In this document: one piece after another, positions 24,305 through 36,243 of the stretch
Layout of the letters: each line of letters starts with the position of its first letter
Position numbering within the stretch: the stretch's first letter is position 1
Assembly: GCF_000499845.2 (NCBI RefSeq)
Contig: NC_023758.2
Location: forward strand, 27,005,520-27,069,519
Direction of reading: 5' to 3'
Source: Phaseolus vulgaris
Taxonomy: Eukaryota; Streptophyta; Magnoliopsida; Fabales; Fabaceae
DNA: 64,000 nucleotides
Program-made: the position numbers and the translations under genes
The notes under the pieces: model-generated
The model's input: the letters and a program-made list of their open reading frames with translations, nothing else
The model's database searches: none
Told to the model about the DNA's origin: nothing

Positions 24305-24797
24305 GATTAACAATATAAATTTATAATACATTATAATAAATATGAATATATATGAGAAGGCACATAATTATCTAAGTGCACCTACTCATATATTGTGAAA
24401 AATATAGCTAACACAATAGTTATATATGGTAAATTTACAAATGTCATGCAAAATTATAATATATATATATATATATTCTAAAGAAGAAAGCAGTAATTTA
24501 CAATGTCATGATTTTATCGTAATAAATTCTAAGACACTAAATAAAGATTGGTATTCAAAATGGCTTTTATTTTCCCTGTCATTTAAAAGAAGTCTTCAAG
24601 TTTGTCTTTATCGTTCTAGTGTTAGTCTTTTAACACTTATATTTTCCATTTTGTTATATAATCTATTAAAATCTAGACAAATAATAAACATTAGAAAAAT
24701 TATTTAAAAAATTTTAAAATATAAATTTATACCTATATATAAAGAGAATTCCCTATTATAACTGTTTTTTATATATACAATTTTATTTATATTGTAT
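24305..24797. other. AT-rich flank of the PIF element
   Basis: The first ~130 bp match the right flank of the paralogous empty site near 46755-46860 (shared AATATAGCTAACA and GGTAAATTTAC). A (TA)n run lies at 24460-24477. The phrase ACCTATATATAAAG followed by a CCC-rich step near 24739-24765 closely resembles the left end of the possible Helitron at 44415. No gene is seen. Confidence 0.45.
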
Positions 24798-27184
24798 TCT
24801 TTTATAATATTTTATTTTATTATTCTATTTTGGTTATATTGTCATTTTGTATGAGTAGTTATCAAAGTATATTTAAAAAATTACAGAGCAGTTGATAGAG
24901 CAGGTTTTTGAATTTAGATAAAATATATTGTCATTTTTTTGCAAGAAACAAATTACAGAGCATATGATAGAGCAAAATTTTAATTTAAATAAAATATATT
25001 GTTATTTTTTTCACATTTTACGGAACAGTTACTTACAATTTGATTTTTTTTTCTCACATGACCTACAATGTCCTTTCTACACCCACTCCTTCACCCTCTT
25101 CACTCTCATTCTCGCGATCCACTATGTCGTTTTGGACTTCTTCTCCTCCTCCAACCACCGTCACGACACTCCGCGAATTCGAGCCCCAGATGGAGACGAT
25201 TCTGATCCCGAGAAGCCCCTCCTCATGGCCATCAAGTGTTATATCTATGATGTTTGGCAAAGGATGTACATGGAGGATAACACCACTTTTTGTGTTTTTT
25301 TTTATTTTTGTCCTTTTATTTTTATTTTTTTTGTTTTTGGATTCTAGGTTTTCGAAGGCATTTTTTTCTATTTTTTTCTTTCTTAGATGTGCATCTCAGG
25401 AATGGAACAAACTTACAAGCTCATTATTTTGTCCTTACTAAGCACCAAACCAACAAAAAGGAAGTTTTTGGGTTCAAATTTTGGTGATTTTAGTGTCTCG
25501 CTCTCTTAAACAACATGAGGAATGATTATACTTTGTTGCATAGAAGGACGTTTGTGTTTTCAAAATTGAAGTGCTCACAAGTTGGAAAAATTTGAATCAA
25601 ATCTAAAGTGCAACATTTTGTATATAGGATTTTTGTTTTTAAAATTTACTTTGTTTTTCTATCATTCCATTAATATCTCTTTGGTCGTTGCCTCTATTAG
25701 TATAGGGTTTTTGCTATTGTGTACTCAACTTGGAGATGAGTGTGTCTGTTGGAAAGAATGGAAAAGGTGAGAAGACAAGGGAACTCGCTTCCGAGACTTT
25801 GGTTCATGTTACCAATGAGAAAGAAATTAATAAAATTAACAATGTAATGTTGAAGGAGAGGGAGAGAAAGGTCAATGATGTTTGTGCTAAATGAATGTAT
25901 AAGAGCAAATATTATACACAAATAATTGTTTTGCATTTATCTTCTTTTTTACTTTTACTCTACAACTCTCATTAATAATATTTATATTTTATAATTATTT
26001 AATAATATTTATATTGACCTTTCCCACCCTCTCCTTATCATTGCATTGTTAATTTTATTACTTTCATTTTTCATTTTCATTGGTAACATTAGCCGCCTCG
26101 AATGGAGTCCCCTTGAACCAAAAGCTTTGTCTTCTCACCTTTTCCATTCTTTCCAATGGACAGGTGCACACTCATCGCCACTTCGCCACGTTGAGGACAA
26201 AATAATAATCTTAAAATGTAATAACGCACAACACAATTCCCAAAAGGAGACCCAGACAAAGGCAAAGTCCCTTTAATGATAGAGGCAATGCCCAAAGAAA
26301 TATTAATGGAATGATAGAAAAACAAAGTAAATTTTAGAAACAAAAATCCTATATACAAAATGTTGCACTTTAGATTAGATTTGGAGTTTTCCAACTTGTG
26401 AGCAGTTCAATTCTGAAAACACAAACGTCCTCTTGTGCAACAAAGTGTAATCATTCATAGTTTTGTTTAAGAGAACGAGATACCAAAATCACCCAAAATT
26501 TGAACCCAAAAACTTCCTTTTTGTGGGTTTAGTGCTTAACAAGGACAAAACAATGAGTTTGTAAGTTTTTTCCATTTCTGAAATGCACATCTAAGAAAGA
26601 AAAAAAAAACAGAAAAAAATGCCTCCAAGAACCTAGAATCCAAAAACATAAAAAAATTAAAAAAAGAACAAAAATAAAAAACACAAAAGTGGTCTTATTC
26701 TCCCTATACCTGTTTTACCAAACGTCATAGATCTAACCTTTGATGTCCATAAGGAGGGCTTCTCGAGATCAAAGTCATCTTCATCTGAGAATCAAAGTTC
26801 CGCGGGGCATCGTGGGGATGGTCGGAGGAGGGGAAGAGGTCCAACATGACATAGTAGATGATGATAATGAAAGTAAAGATGGTGAAGAAGTGAGCGTAGT
26901 AAGACCATGTGGGAAGAAACTGTATCGGATTCTAGAGACGTTGATGTCGGTGAGGCAAGATGGAGCAAAGGGGCTAAGATTTAAAGAGATTGTATTAAAA
27001 AACTCTTATATCATCAACTTTATAATTTGTTTCTGTAAAAAAAAACAATATATTTTTATCTAAATTCAATAACTGTTAACTGTTCTAATTATTATTTTTT
27101 AAATAATATAAAAAATATGTTTTGATAACTAAAAAATAATAATATAACAAAAATAGAATAATAAAATAAAATAATTATAAAAGG
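24798..27184. repeat. Long inverted repeat with ~1.1 kb arms
   Basis: The left arm (about 24798-25876) is repeated as reverse complement in the right arm (about 26013-27184), separated by a ~136-bp spacer. Matching anchors include AGTGCAACATTTTGTATATA (near 25608 on the plus strand; complement near 26350), GGAAAGAATGGAAAAGGTGA (near 25750; complement near 26140), GGACTTCTTCTCCTCCTCC-like text (25134 versus 26830) and ATTATTTTATTTTATTATTC-like text at both outer ends. Identity looks very high in the inner part and lower in the outer part. Frames such as 25582-25770 (+) and 26089-26394 (-) are the same peptide read from the two arms. The arms carry a T-rich, intron-like tract and look like duplicated gene fragments; I do not recognise the source. 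Confidence 0.85.
24880..25012 (+). repeat. 67-bp tandem duplication in the left arm
   Basis: Two adjacent units (about 24880-24945 and 24948-25012) share AAATTACAGAGCA, GATAGAGCA, ATAAAATATATTGT and ATTTTTTT. Only one unit is clear in the right arm, so the duplication probably came after the inverted duplication. Confidence 0.7.
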
Positions 27185-27186
27185 AG

Positions 27187-27490
27187 TGGACTTTAAGCCT
27201 AACTCAACCCCATAAAACCGACTCAATAAGGTGAGGTTTGCACCCATTTATATATTATGAAATGTCTTTATCTCTAGTCGATGTGGGATCTCCAACACAC
27301 CCCCTCACGCCGAGAGTAATAGATAGAAGCTCGTGCGTGGGACTATATATTATGGGTGGTCCGATAGCGGCCCGATAGCGGGTGGCACGATAGGCCCAAC
27401 ACAAACACTTGCTAGGATAGGCTCGAAATGGCTCTGATACCATGTTACGAAAGTGGACTTTAAGCCTAACTCAACCCCATAAAACCGGCT
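27187..27490 (-). mobile_element. TRIM-like / Ty1-copia miniature LTR element
   Basis: Read on the minus strand, the order is part of an LTR (27490-27443), the primer site TGGTATCAGAGCC (27442-27430, complementary to initiator tRNA-Met), about 115 bp of non-coding DNA, a polypurine tract GCGTGAGGGGGGTG (about 27311-27298) and a second LTR beginning TGTTGGAGATCCCACATCG (27297 down to about 27187). Both LTR pieces carry GGGGTTGAGTTAGGCTTAAA. This is the layout of a terminal-repeat retrotransposon in miniature. The first LTR lacks its start because the integrase fragment at 27500 is joined to it. Confidence 0.7.
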
Positions 27491-27499
27491 CGACAGGAG

Positions 27500-27850
27500 G
27501 TGCAGTATCAGAAAAAAAATCAAAAGCATAATTATATGCATTAGAAATAGGGAGAGATAAAGTGTTAGGGTTCTTAGGCAAGCCACTGTCCAATTTATAT
27601 GGAAAGTGGTTTTCATGAAAGATTACATGTCTTGATATCTCTATGCTATGAAACTTTAAATTTAAGATAATATAACCTTTTGTATTTTGCGGGAAGCCAA
27701 GAAAAATACCTTTGATAGATCTATCATCTAATTTTTTCCTATGTGCAGTAATGGTACTAGCATAACAAAGACAACCAAACACTTTTAGAAAAGAAATGCC
27801 ATATGGTTTTCCAAACAACTTTTCATGAGGAGTGATGTTATCAAGTAATG
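27500..27850 (-). pseudogene. Ty1/copia integrase C-terminal fragment
   Basis: The minus-strand frame contains the copia integrase/pol blocks VIPTPLLDNITPHEKLFGKP, FLKVFGCLCYAST, KGIFLGFPQNTKGY and SRHVIFHENHFP, which lie between the integrase core and the reverse transcriptase in intact elements. The catalytic DDE part is missing. It runs opposite to the reverse transcriptase fragment at 28310 and joins an LTR piece at 27490, so the two halves of pol have been inverted relative to each other. The frame stays open to 28025, but residues upstream of VIPTPLL do not fit copia well. Confidence 0.8.
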
Positions 27851-27951
27851 GAGTAGGAATAACATTTATTAAGAAAACAACTAACTCTTCCACAAACCTT
27901 TTTTTACTGTTTTCAGAGTTAACTCTTTCAACAAATTTCTTTTCATACAAA

Positions 27952-28302
27952 ATGATGTGGACAAAATCACTCACCAAACTCATGTGCATTCTCTTTTTGT
28001 TCTCAACAGTAGCTTTGGCAGCCACTGACCTGATTGATGGACACCATCGTAGATTTCTTCAGGATTATGATGATGTTCATGGGGAAGATCATCATTATCA
28101 AATGTCTGAGATATTAAAAAAATTTCACATTCTTATTGTGGTTCTGATCGTTGTCGCCTTATTGTTTGTCTTCTTTTGTATACATCGCTCTAGAGAGGAT
28201 GAACATCGCTCTAGAGAGGTTGAACGTCGCACTAGGGAGATTGAACGTTGCCTCTACTCCTGCACCCAATACTGTTCCTCTACCAGCCTCATTATCCTAT
28301 GA
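27952..28302 (+). other. ORF with signal-peptide, TM and repeat-rich tail (unrecognised)
   Basis: A plus-strand frame starting at an ATG at 27952 encodes a hydrophobic leader (MCILFLFSTVALA, a plausible signal peptide), an acidic/His segment with RRFLQDYDDVHGEDHH, a transmembrane-like stretch ILIVVLIVVALLFVFFCI and then charged repeats HRSREDE/HRSREVE/RRTREIE from a 24-bp unit repeated three times near 28184-28255. It sits between two inverted copia fragments and is not copia protein. It may be a captured piece of a host gene encoding a small membrane protein. There is no independent evidence of expression, and the frame runs on from upstream without a clear promoter. Confidence 0.35.
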
Positions 28303-28309
28303 TCTTCCA

Positions 28310-29098
28310 ACAAATAGTGCCTTTGCTCCTGCATCCAACATTGCACCTCCATCAGAATTATCACCGCCTGCATCTCCAGGAAGCATCTCACCCTAATTTC
28401 CAAGAAGATCAGCTCGTCCTCACCGACAACCTGCCTATCTTGCAGATTTCCACACTGCAACCAACACTGTAAGTAGTAGATATCCTATTCATAATTACTT
28501 GTCTTACAATTCCTTATCTCCCAATTTTAGAAATGTTATTTCCTCTATCAATTCTCATCCTGAACCTCGGACATATAATGAAGCCTCCAAACATGCTTCT
28601 TGGCAATCTGCCATGCAAGATGAGCTTCAAGCTCTTGCTGCTAACAATACTTGGCAACTTACCCCTCTCCCTCCAGGAAAGAAAACTATTGGTTGTAAAT
28701 GGGTATATAAAATCAAATACCATTCTGATGGCACTGTTGAGCGCCACAAAGCTAGAGTTGTTGCCAAAGGGTTTACCCAACTTGAAGGACTTGATTTCTT
28801 AGACACTTTTGCACCTGTTGCTAAACTCACTACCCTCCGCCTTCTGCTTGCTATTGCCACTACCAAAATTGGATTTTAAAACAACTTGATGTCAATAATG
28901 CATTTCTTCATAGTGATCTCCATGAAGAGATATACATGACCCCCCCACCTGGCCTTTCTCTTCCTTCTCCCCAGCATGTTTGCAAGCTTCAACGGTCTTT
29001 GTATGGCCTTCGTCAAGCTGGTCGCCAATGGTACGCTAAACTTTCTACTTTTCTTTTATCAAATAATTACTCTATTTCTGTTGCTAATCACTCTCGGC
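28310..29098 (+). pseudogene. Ty1/copia reverse transcriptase fragment
   Basis: Plus-strand pol remnant. It starts in the Pro/Ser-rich linker, continues with ARPHRQPAYLADF, and then shows the N-terminal half of RT: WQSAMQDELQALAANNTW, TIGCKWVYKIKYHSDGT, KARVVAKGFTQLEGLDF, FAPVAKLTTLRLLLAIA, QLDVNNAFLHSDLHEEIYM and SLYGLRQAGRQWYAKL. A one-base shift near 28869 breaks the frame. The sequence then jumps to the polypurine tract at 29096-29110, so the catalytic YVDD half of RT and all of RNase H are deleted. Not functional. Confidence 0.92.
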
Positions 29099-29110
29099 GT
29101 GAGGGGGGTG

Positions 29111-29231
29111 TGTTGGAGATCCCACAACGACTAGAGATAAAGACATTTCATAATATATAAATGGGTGCAGACCTCAACCCTATGAGCCGGTTTTATGGGG
29201 TTGAGTTAGGCTTAAAGTCCACTTCGTAATA
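29111..29231 (+). repeat. 3' LTR of the copia fragment
   Basis: It begins TGTTGGAGATCCCACA directly after a GAGGGGGGTG polypurine tract and contains ATGAGCCGGTTTTATGGGG and TAGGCTTAAAGTCCACTTCG. It is the same LTR family as the TRIM-like element at 27187 but in the opposite orientation, so the 27187-29231 block starts and ends with inverted LTRs. Confidence 0.8.
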
Positions 29232-29919
29232 TCTCTCTCGAAATTTGAACAAACACTCCAATCTCTATTCAAATTTTTTTAAAATAAATCATCTCTTTAA
29301 TTATAAATCATACATTCATTTTCTTTTAATTCAATACCTGTCCATATATACCAAATATTTTAAAAAAAATAATAAAAAATAACGCAATGTTCGTAATATT
29401 GAAATAAAATCAAATATTAATATAAGAATAAAATAAGAAAATAATTAAAAACAGTTAAATAGGAGAATAAAATAAGTATAAATTATAATTAAACAAGAAG
29501 AATAAGAGAAAAATAAATAAATTAACACAATAAACAAGAATAATTGAGCTTTATTTTAAAAAATATAATTTTTTTTGTAAAATATGAATATCTTGAAAGT
29601 ATAAGTATTAAACTTCATTTTTAACATAAATATTTTTCTAATAATTTATATTATATTATTAAAAAATGACTCTTACAAATTGTTGAGACTTTCAGAATCC
29701 ATCCATATCTAATAGGATGTAGGAATTCTTCTTATTTAAAATATTAGCCTTCTTATATTTTAAATCATTTTTTTTATTACTATGTGATTTCTTCTTTCTT
29801 TCCTTCTGTAATATTTACTATTAATAATTGACCACCCCACTCTATTTAATATTCACATAAAAAACCTAAATCAATAATTACATGTATTACTCTTCAGTTT
29901 TATAAATGCAGCAGCATGA

Positions 29920-31735
29920 ACAAAAATGAAAACTAAAACATAAATAATTTTATCTTTTACTTTAGAAATACTTATATCTATAATACTATTAATCGCTATT
30001 TCAATAAATAATTATCTATATCTTATTTTTAAAATGTATTACAGACCTTTATATATTGAGATACTCAAGCAAAGGACTACTATTTTCCAGCAAATACTAA
30101 CTTATTCATTCAAAGGTGTAAAAGAATGTACATTTTAAATAAATGAGAGTTGTTAATATAAAATATTATTATTTTTTATACTATAGCATATTTTTAATTG
30201 CAAGAGGTGTTATATGCATTATACTCATGGTTTTGTTTATAAAGAAAGTTTCCTTTTTTATAATCGCTTTAAATAAATTTTATAGTTTTATTCTTATTTA
30301 ATATATCTTATTTTATTAGTACAATGGAATATTTTGTCATTAGTGAAAAAATAAATTTTCACTAAATTAATATTTTTATTTTATTTTTTAAATTAATGTT
30401 AAGAGACCGTTTTTATTAACTTCCACTCTTTCCTGACTTCTTATTTCAAGGTAAAAACATAAAGAAAGAAAGACTCTACCCTTACCTTCATTTAGTTCAC
30501 ATATAAAATGAAATAACCTACATTTTCAATTATTCTTACAAATAAAATAACTTTCATTTTGAATCACTCTCTCCACTCAATTTTCAATGACTCTATTATT
30601 TAGTAAAATTATAATTCTTTTTTTATCTACGATAAGTGAATCATAACCTTACCGTCAACATCATCTCATTTTTCGATCTCAAAACCATCCATGGAAGAAA
30701 AGGAAAAACTTAAAGAAGAGAAACTCAAACTAAAAAAAATGAAAAAAAAGGTTGATTAATATTTTTTTTACATATTATTTTTTTGTTTTCAATTTTGACT
30801 AATCTAAAATTATGTCTGAATATTAAATTTCTATCACCATAAAAATTTATTGTTGTTGGTGGATGGAGAGGGAGACAGAACTAGGTTTGTGTTTGTTTTT
30901 AAAGTAGTATACGTCACGCATCTAGATTAAACGACTATGATTTTATTTAGGTTTTACTACTTTTTGTTTGGGTTTTATAAGCATAATAATTTTAAGTAAT
31001 TTAAAATGTTATCTTAAAAATTATTAATAAATATTTTTATTTAATTTAATTTATAATGATAATTTAATAAATTGTAAATATAATATTAAAAAACAAAACT
31101 AAGTATATATAAATAAAATATTAAATATTTAAATTTAATAACTACATTTTCATTATATAATATACATGTTAAACAAGTATTATATTTCAATTGAAAATAA
31201 ACTTAATCATCTTTTATCAGGATAATGTAATTATTTTATACAGACGAGCCATTTGGTAAAGTTTTAGAAATTGAAAATATTGTTTAATTTATAATAATCA
31301 TGCATTTTTTACGATAAAGTTTAACCTAACTTTACTATTATAATCCTATTCTCTACTTAAATTAGTATTAAGGTTTTATAAATGCAATGAAAAAAATGAA
31401 AACTAAAACATAAATAATAATTTTATTTTTTACTTTAGAAATACGTATTTATGATACTATTAATCATTAATTTAATAAATAATTATATATATCTTAGTTT
31501 TAAAATATATAAATATTGAGATACTCATGCAAAATGCAAAGGACTACTATTTTCCAACAAATACTAACTTATTTATTCAAAGGTGCAAAAGGGTGTACCA
31601 TTTTTAAATAAATGAGAGTTGTTGATATAAAATACTATTATTTCTTATGCTATAGCATATTTTGAATTGGAAGAGGTAAAAGGGTCTTTATGAAATTAAT
31701 GTTATCTACATTATATTACATGGTTTTATTTATGT
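29920..31735 (+). repeat. Direct duplication of a ~330-bp AT-rich block
   Basis: Blocks at about 29920-30245 and 31378-31735 share TTATAAATGCA, AATGAAAACTAAAACATAAA, TATTGAGATACTCA, GCAAAGGACTACTATTTTCC, CAAATACTAACTTATT, AATAAATGAGAGTTGTT and GCTATAGCATATTTT-like text. Copy B of the RPL13 upstream segment (30864-31355) lies between them. Confidence 0.8.
30864..31355 (+). repeat. RPL13 upstream segment, copy B (no gene)
   Basis: This matches 18655-19420 over the leader, promoter and distal flank, in the same orientation: GGAGACAGAACTAGG, CATCTAGATT, TTTATTTAGGTTTTA, ATAAGCATAATAATTTTAAG, TTTAAAATGTTATCTTAAAA, TAATAAATTGTAAATATAAT and TTTAACCTAACTTTACTATT. The telo-box has lost a base (AAACCTAG for AAACCCTAG), the site II part is missing, and no eL13 exon adjoins it. 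It is an orphan, decayed promoter copy. Confidence 0.8.
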
Positions 31736-31944
31736 TTTCGATGAAAAAAATATAATCTATGTATAATCCGTTAAATAAAATAAATATTTTTTTAGTTAGA
31801 TTGGTCAAATATAATTTAAAATTTAAATATATTAAATTAATTTTTAGATATAAAAGGCAAACAAATATCACAAATTTGTCACAAATAAAATTATTTTTAA
31901 AACTATTTTATATAACATTTGTATTCCTAAGGTTCAAAACAAAG

Positions 31945-32240
31945 TAGAGTTTGTTAATTATGATAAAAATTACAATTGATTATCTAAAATTTGAATTTTT
32001 TTTAAGCCAAGTTTACTAACAGGTGTTATAAAATTATAAATAAAAGAATATGTGAATCATAAAAAGTTAACTATAAAGGAAATTGAAAGAAGTAAAGTAA
32101 AATGAGAAAATTTAAATATTTAGTGTTATAATTTTTAGTATATTATATGAGTTGGTTTAACTTACTTTAATACCTTATTTGCAATGAAAGATACATGATT
32201 TTAGTAGAAAGGTTTGTAATACATAAAACACCACATACAT
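31945..32240 (+). repeat. Block shared with 39640-39890
   Basis: It shares GGTGTTATAAAA, ATGTGAATCATAAA, AAGTAAAATG, TTTAGTGTTATAA and GGTTTAACTTACTTTAATAC with 39640-39890 in order and orientation. It shows that the duplication embracing copies B and C extends beyond the RPL13 upstream segment. Confidence 0.7.
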
Positions 32241-33299
32241 ATATGATGAAGAACATCAAACTTTCTCTTAAGAACACTTACAATAAATTAAAATAAAATC
32301 ACTTATACCCAATATTGTGTGAACCTCAAATGTATCTTAATAAAATAATGACATTTACTTAACCGCTTTTAAGAAATTTTGTGTGAACCTCAAACATATC
32401 TTTTGACATTTATCACACTTAACGTTTTTGAATACAATTTATATTAAGTAGGTTATATTATTAATGTAACAGTATTTTAAAAAATTCTAAAATTATAATT
32501 TCTCAATACAAAATTGTATTCACATTATGAAATTAAAGAAAAAAAACATTTAATATAAAAAATCAAAGTGTAATTTGAGTATTTTTTGAAATATGAGGGG
32601 CAAAAAAAAAGACATGGAAGTGCCAGAAGAAACTATTCTCAATTCCTAATTCATAACACTTTTACAAAATTCAATAATAATTTTTTAATATTTAATAATA
32701 TTTTTTTGTTTTTCTAAAATACATGATTGTTTAATTTTCCAATACTCATTAAAAGACATTAGTCTTTTTATAATGAAATTTAAATATAGTATTATATATA
32801 TACTATTTTTCAAATTAAATGAGTAATAATGTGTCTATATGTAATACCTTAAAGATTGTATATATTTAATGAAATATTTTATTAATCATTTTACTAGTAT
32901 AATTAAAAATTAAATTTTATTAAAAATCATAACATCATAATAATATTCTTTTATCCATATGTCAATGAAGATAATAATATGATACCATTTATCTAATTTA
33001 TATAAATAAATAAAATAATTAATTTAATAAACAAAAAATATTCAAAATTAAGTTTAAAAAAATATTTTTATACGAATCATGACCCAACTCTTATACGAAA
33101 CTAACCTATACAATCAACTCACATTTCTTAAAACTCAAGTGTTACTTGAGTGAGAGTTCATATTGATCATATTAGTCTAAAGAATAAATTTCCATAAATA
33201 TCAAAGTTTCAATCCAATTTTCATACTTTATGAATATAATGTAACTATCTTAAAATATTACTTTAAATGTAATATAATGTAAATATCATCAAAAGATTT

Positions 33300-33770
33300 T
33301 GTACTAGGACAACTCAGTGACTCGGTCAAGAACTTCACCACTCAATCAATCAACCACGATGAGAAGGTCACATGATGATACGTGACCGACCGACCTTGGG
33401 CGTCAAGCCACGAGTTGACCAAGTCAACAAGGTTAATACATAATTAAGGGTTGTTTAGCACAACCCTAAACATGAACCAACCTTCTAATTCGGTCCACCA
33501 ATGAAGGCCCATTAAGGTAATAAAAAACACATATTCCAAGGAGAAAGGTAGGTGATTATCTACAGTACTCTGACACCCGAGTGTCAACACCTTGACTGAC
33601 TTGAGCGTTGGAGTGCCTTCTGCAGGTATCATCCCCGCCTGTGGAGCCAGAGGACTGAGAGGAGGAAGGAGGAACAAAAAGCTTGGAGTGAGAGTGACCG
33701 ACCGAAGGTAGAGGCAGAAGGAATCATTCTCTAAACCCCAAACCCGTTCGAAAATAGATTTCATATAAAA
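33300..33770 (-). mobile_element. Ty3/gypsy LTR fragment
   Basis: The region starts TGTAC and contains CTGACTTGAGCGTTGGAGTG..GCAGGTAT..CCCCGCC and a GACCGACCGA block, matching the LTRs at 47759 and 56628 (GACTTGAGCGTCGGAGCG, GCAATCGCAGGTACCCCC). The end is lost near 33770 and no primer site follows, so it is a truncated LTR. The strand of the parent element cannot be settled from this piece alone; the text reads in the plus direction like the other two. The frame at 33444-33764 is a shadow. Confidence 0.65.
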
Positions 33771-36243
33771 TTATCAATTTTCTTAATAATTTTATACACA
33801 ATTATAGAATTCATCTTATTTATAAATGCATATTAACAATACCAGCATACTATAAAATTAATATTTTTTATCTCATCGAATAAATGAAATTAGAAAAATT
33901 AATAAAAGATTACATATTTTTCTACTAAATAAATAAATAATTTTTTTATTTCAAGTTTTTTTTTTTTTTTTTTTCAATTTCTCTCCCTTGTAGAGGACAT
34001 TGAAAAATTCTCTTGGGCTTATGTGGAGTTTATATGTGTTTATTTTTTTTAAAGTTCTTTCCAATAAAACAAATAGAATTAAATTTAAAGAAACCAATCA
34101 GTTACTTTTTTAATGCTTTTACACATAAGCTCGCACCATAGCTGGTTATGGCCAGGTCATGCTGAAGCTGCAAAATTATTGCACCACCCACCGTCTTCTT
34201 TTCCAACCGTACAAAAACTACACCCAACATTAAAAAACCAACATAATATCCACATTTCTATGAAAAACAATAATAATAATATATCCACTAATACGATATT
34301 TATATTATTTGGTGTACAATAAATTGCTATATAAATAAGTTTTGGACCTTTTCATTGAAAGTTTTTTAAAAAATTTGAGAAATCTACTCTCTATTAAAGA
34401 TAATTTTTTATATAAGTGAATTTTATTTTAAGATTAAATTAATCTTAAAATTTACTTTCAATGTAATATTAAAGTCATTAAAATTTTATTATAATAAAAG
34501 TTTATTGAATGCCCTTCAAATTGCTGTTAAATTACTTATAAAATATATTTCACACACAAGTTTTGAGGCATAACATCAAAAGTTTACTTTAAAATATAAA
34601 ATGATAAAGTTGCAGCACTCACCATTTTCAATTCCAACCCTTTTCCATTTCTTTCTATCATTAACAATTTGGCATCTAATTTATTTATTTTTGGTTTTCG
34701 GTTTTGTTTGGATTAAAAAGGAAAAAGGATGAGTGAATTTGAGATGATTTGAAGGGAAAGTATGACGAAAGCGAGGTTGTTTGGATTAAGGTAAATAAAG
34801 TAGAAAATGCAGAGAAAGTTTATGAAAGTTTGTGAGTGATGAGATAGATATGATTGAAATTATATTTTTTAATTGATAAAATTATAAATTTACTTTTATA
34901 TTTAAAAATTATTAAAAAAATAATTAGATTGATTTTTATAAATTAAATAAATTTATTATTTTTATCTTTATTTTTTATAATTAATATAATTATTATATAA
35001 TTATTTTTATTTAAAAATATATTTATTATTATTATTATTTATATTTATTCTTATAAATAATTAATTATGTTATTTTATAATAAATATTTTTTACAGTTTT
35101 AATTATATTTAGTTTAAAATAAAAAAACTAACTTAAACTATAAAGCAACTTTTAAAGCAACTTTCGTTGCAATTCTCTCTTCTCACGGGAAGAAAATTTA
35201 AAAAAAAAACTCTTTTCGTTTTTAGTGATTTATATTATTTAATACCTCGTTTTTTTTTTTTTACCCTCGTTTTTAGTGATTTATATTATTTAATACCTCG
35301 TTTTTTTTGTTTTACCCTCAAAGAGAGCCTTCATGTTAGTGGAATGTAAGGTGCGTATTGCTTACAATTTATTTATTTATTTCAAATTACTAAATTTTAA
35401 TAAATTATTATATATTTATTTATTAAATGAAAAGTAAAACTCATCAAATTTATAAGTGCAGTCATGATTGATGTCGTTAATAGTGATTTTGGTCATTTTA
35501 TCTTTCTATGACTATAGCTTTGGGCTTTTAAAAAAACAGCATATGTTCTATTTATTTTTATTTAAATCAATTGAGTTCTAAAATTAACATATCTGTTCAA
35601 GAACCATTCACAGATGGAATCAAATCCAATCTTTAGTATCTTTTGAACCAGAAGAAAAAATGATGAATGAAACTGGACTTCAGTGTTAATAATAATTTTA
35701 AATATAAAAAATGAACTTTTGAAAGAAAAGTAGTAACTTCTACCTAAAACTTATGCAACAATTTTTATAACAAAATGACATAAAATATGAAATTAATATT
35801 AAAAATGAAGAAAAACAATGTAAATAGGTGTAATAAATTCTATAATGAAAATAAAATAATATTACTGCTAAAAAGTTTTTACAAAAGCACATCTACCAAA
35901 CATTCCACAAGCCCCCAAATGAACTGGATTCATGATTTAGCTTCTCTAACAAACAATTTAAAATTAAAGAAGAAAAATGTCTATACTTTATTTTTCTCCC
36001 TTTTCAAATGATAACAGAATTTTCTTCTAAACAAATAATGTGTTTCCCAAGAAATACCAAATTCTACTTTCCATGTTTCTAATTGCCCTCTCATCTATCT
36101 ATTGATCAAACTAAAATTAAAGACAACCAAGTGAATTAACAAAGGTGTTGGATAGAAAGCTTCCCTTTCATAGTTTAAACTTAACCAGCTTCCTTAAAGA
36201 CCTTGAAGAGCAAATCGTGTTCATTTTATTGAAACAGGAGAGA
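33771..36243. other. AT-rich intergenic DNA, nothing coding
   Basis: A 19-base poly-T tract lies at about 33955-33975. A GTTTTGTTTGGATTAAAAAG phrase near 34703 and TTGTTTGGATTAAGG near 34780 recall PIF-type ends, but no partner end or TTA pair was found. Nothing else is recognised; the last part is the 3' flank of the transporter gene. Confidence 0.4.
35217..35319 (+). repeat. Tandem duplication, ~51-bp unit
   Basis: Two adjacent units contain CGTTTTTAGTGATTTATATT and ATTTAATACCTCG followed by a poly-T tract and TACCCTC. Confidence 0.85.

Larger units (their letters stand above)
29232..33299. other. AT-rich intergenic DNA built from local duplications
   Basis: No gene is supported. Most of 29920-32240 consists of duplicated blocks listed separately. 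The longest frame (31759-31947) is AT-biased and unrecognised. From 32240 to 33299 I see only AT-rich sequence, apart from a GTGTGAACCTCAAA phrase repeated near 32316 and 32379. Confidence 0.4.

Noticed and set aside
25040..25441. Overlapping plus-strand frames in the left arm of the inverted repeat
   Set aside because: Ser/Pro- and Phe-rich readings of a T-rich tract; the matching right-arm frame differs by stops. Treated as repeat, not as a gene.
34700..35170. PIF-like end phrase GTTTTGTTTGGATT
   Set aside because: No opposite TIR or TTA pair could be found; the text after it is simple AT-rich DNA.
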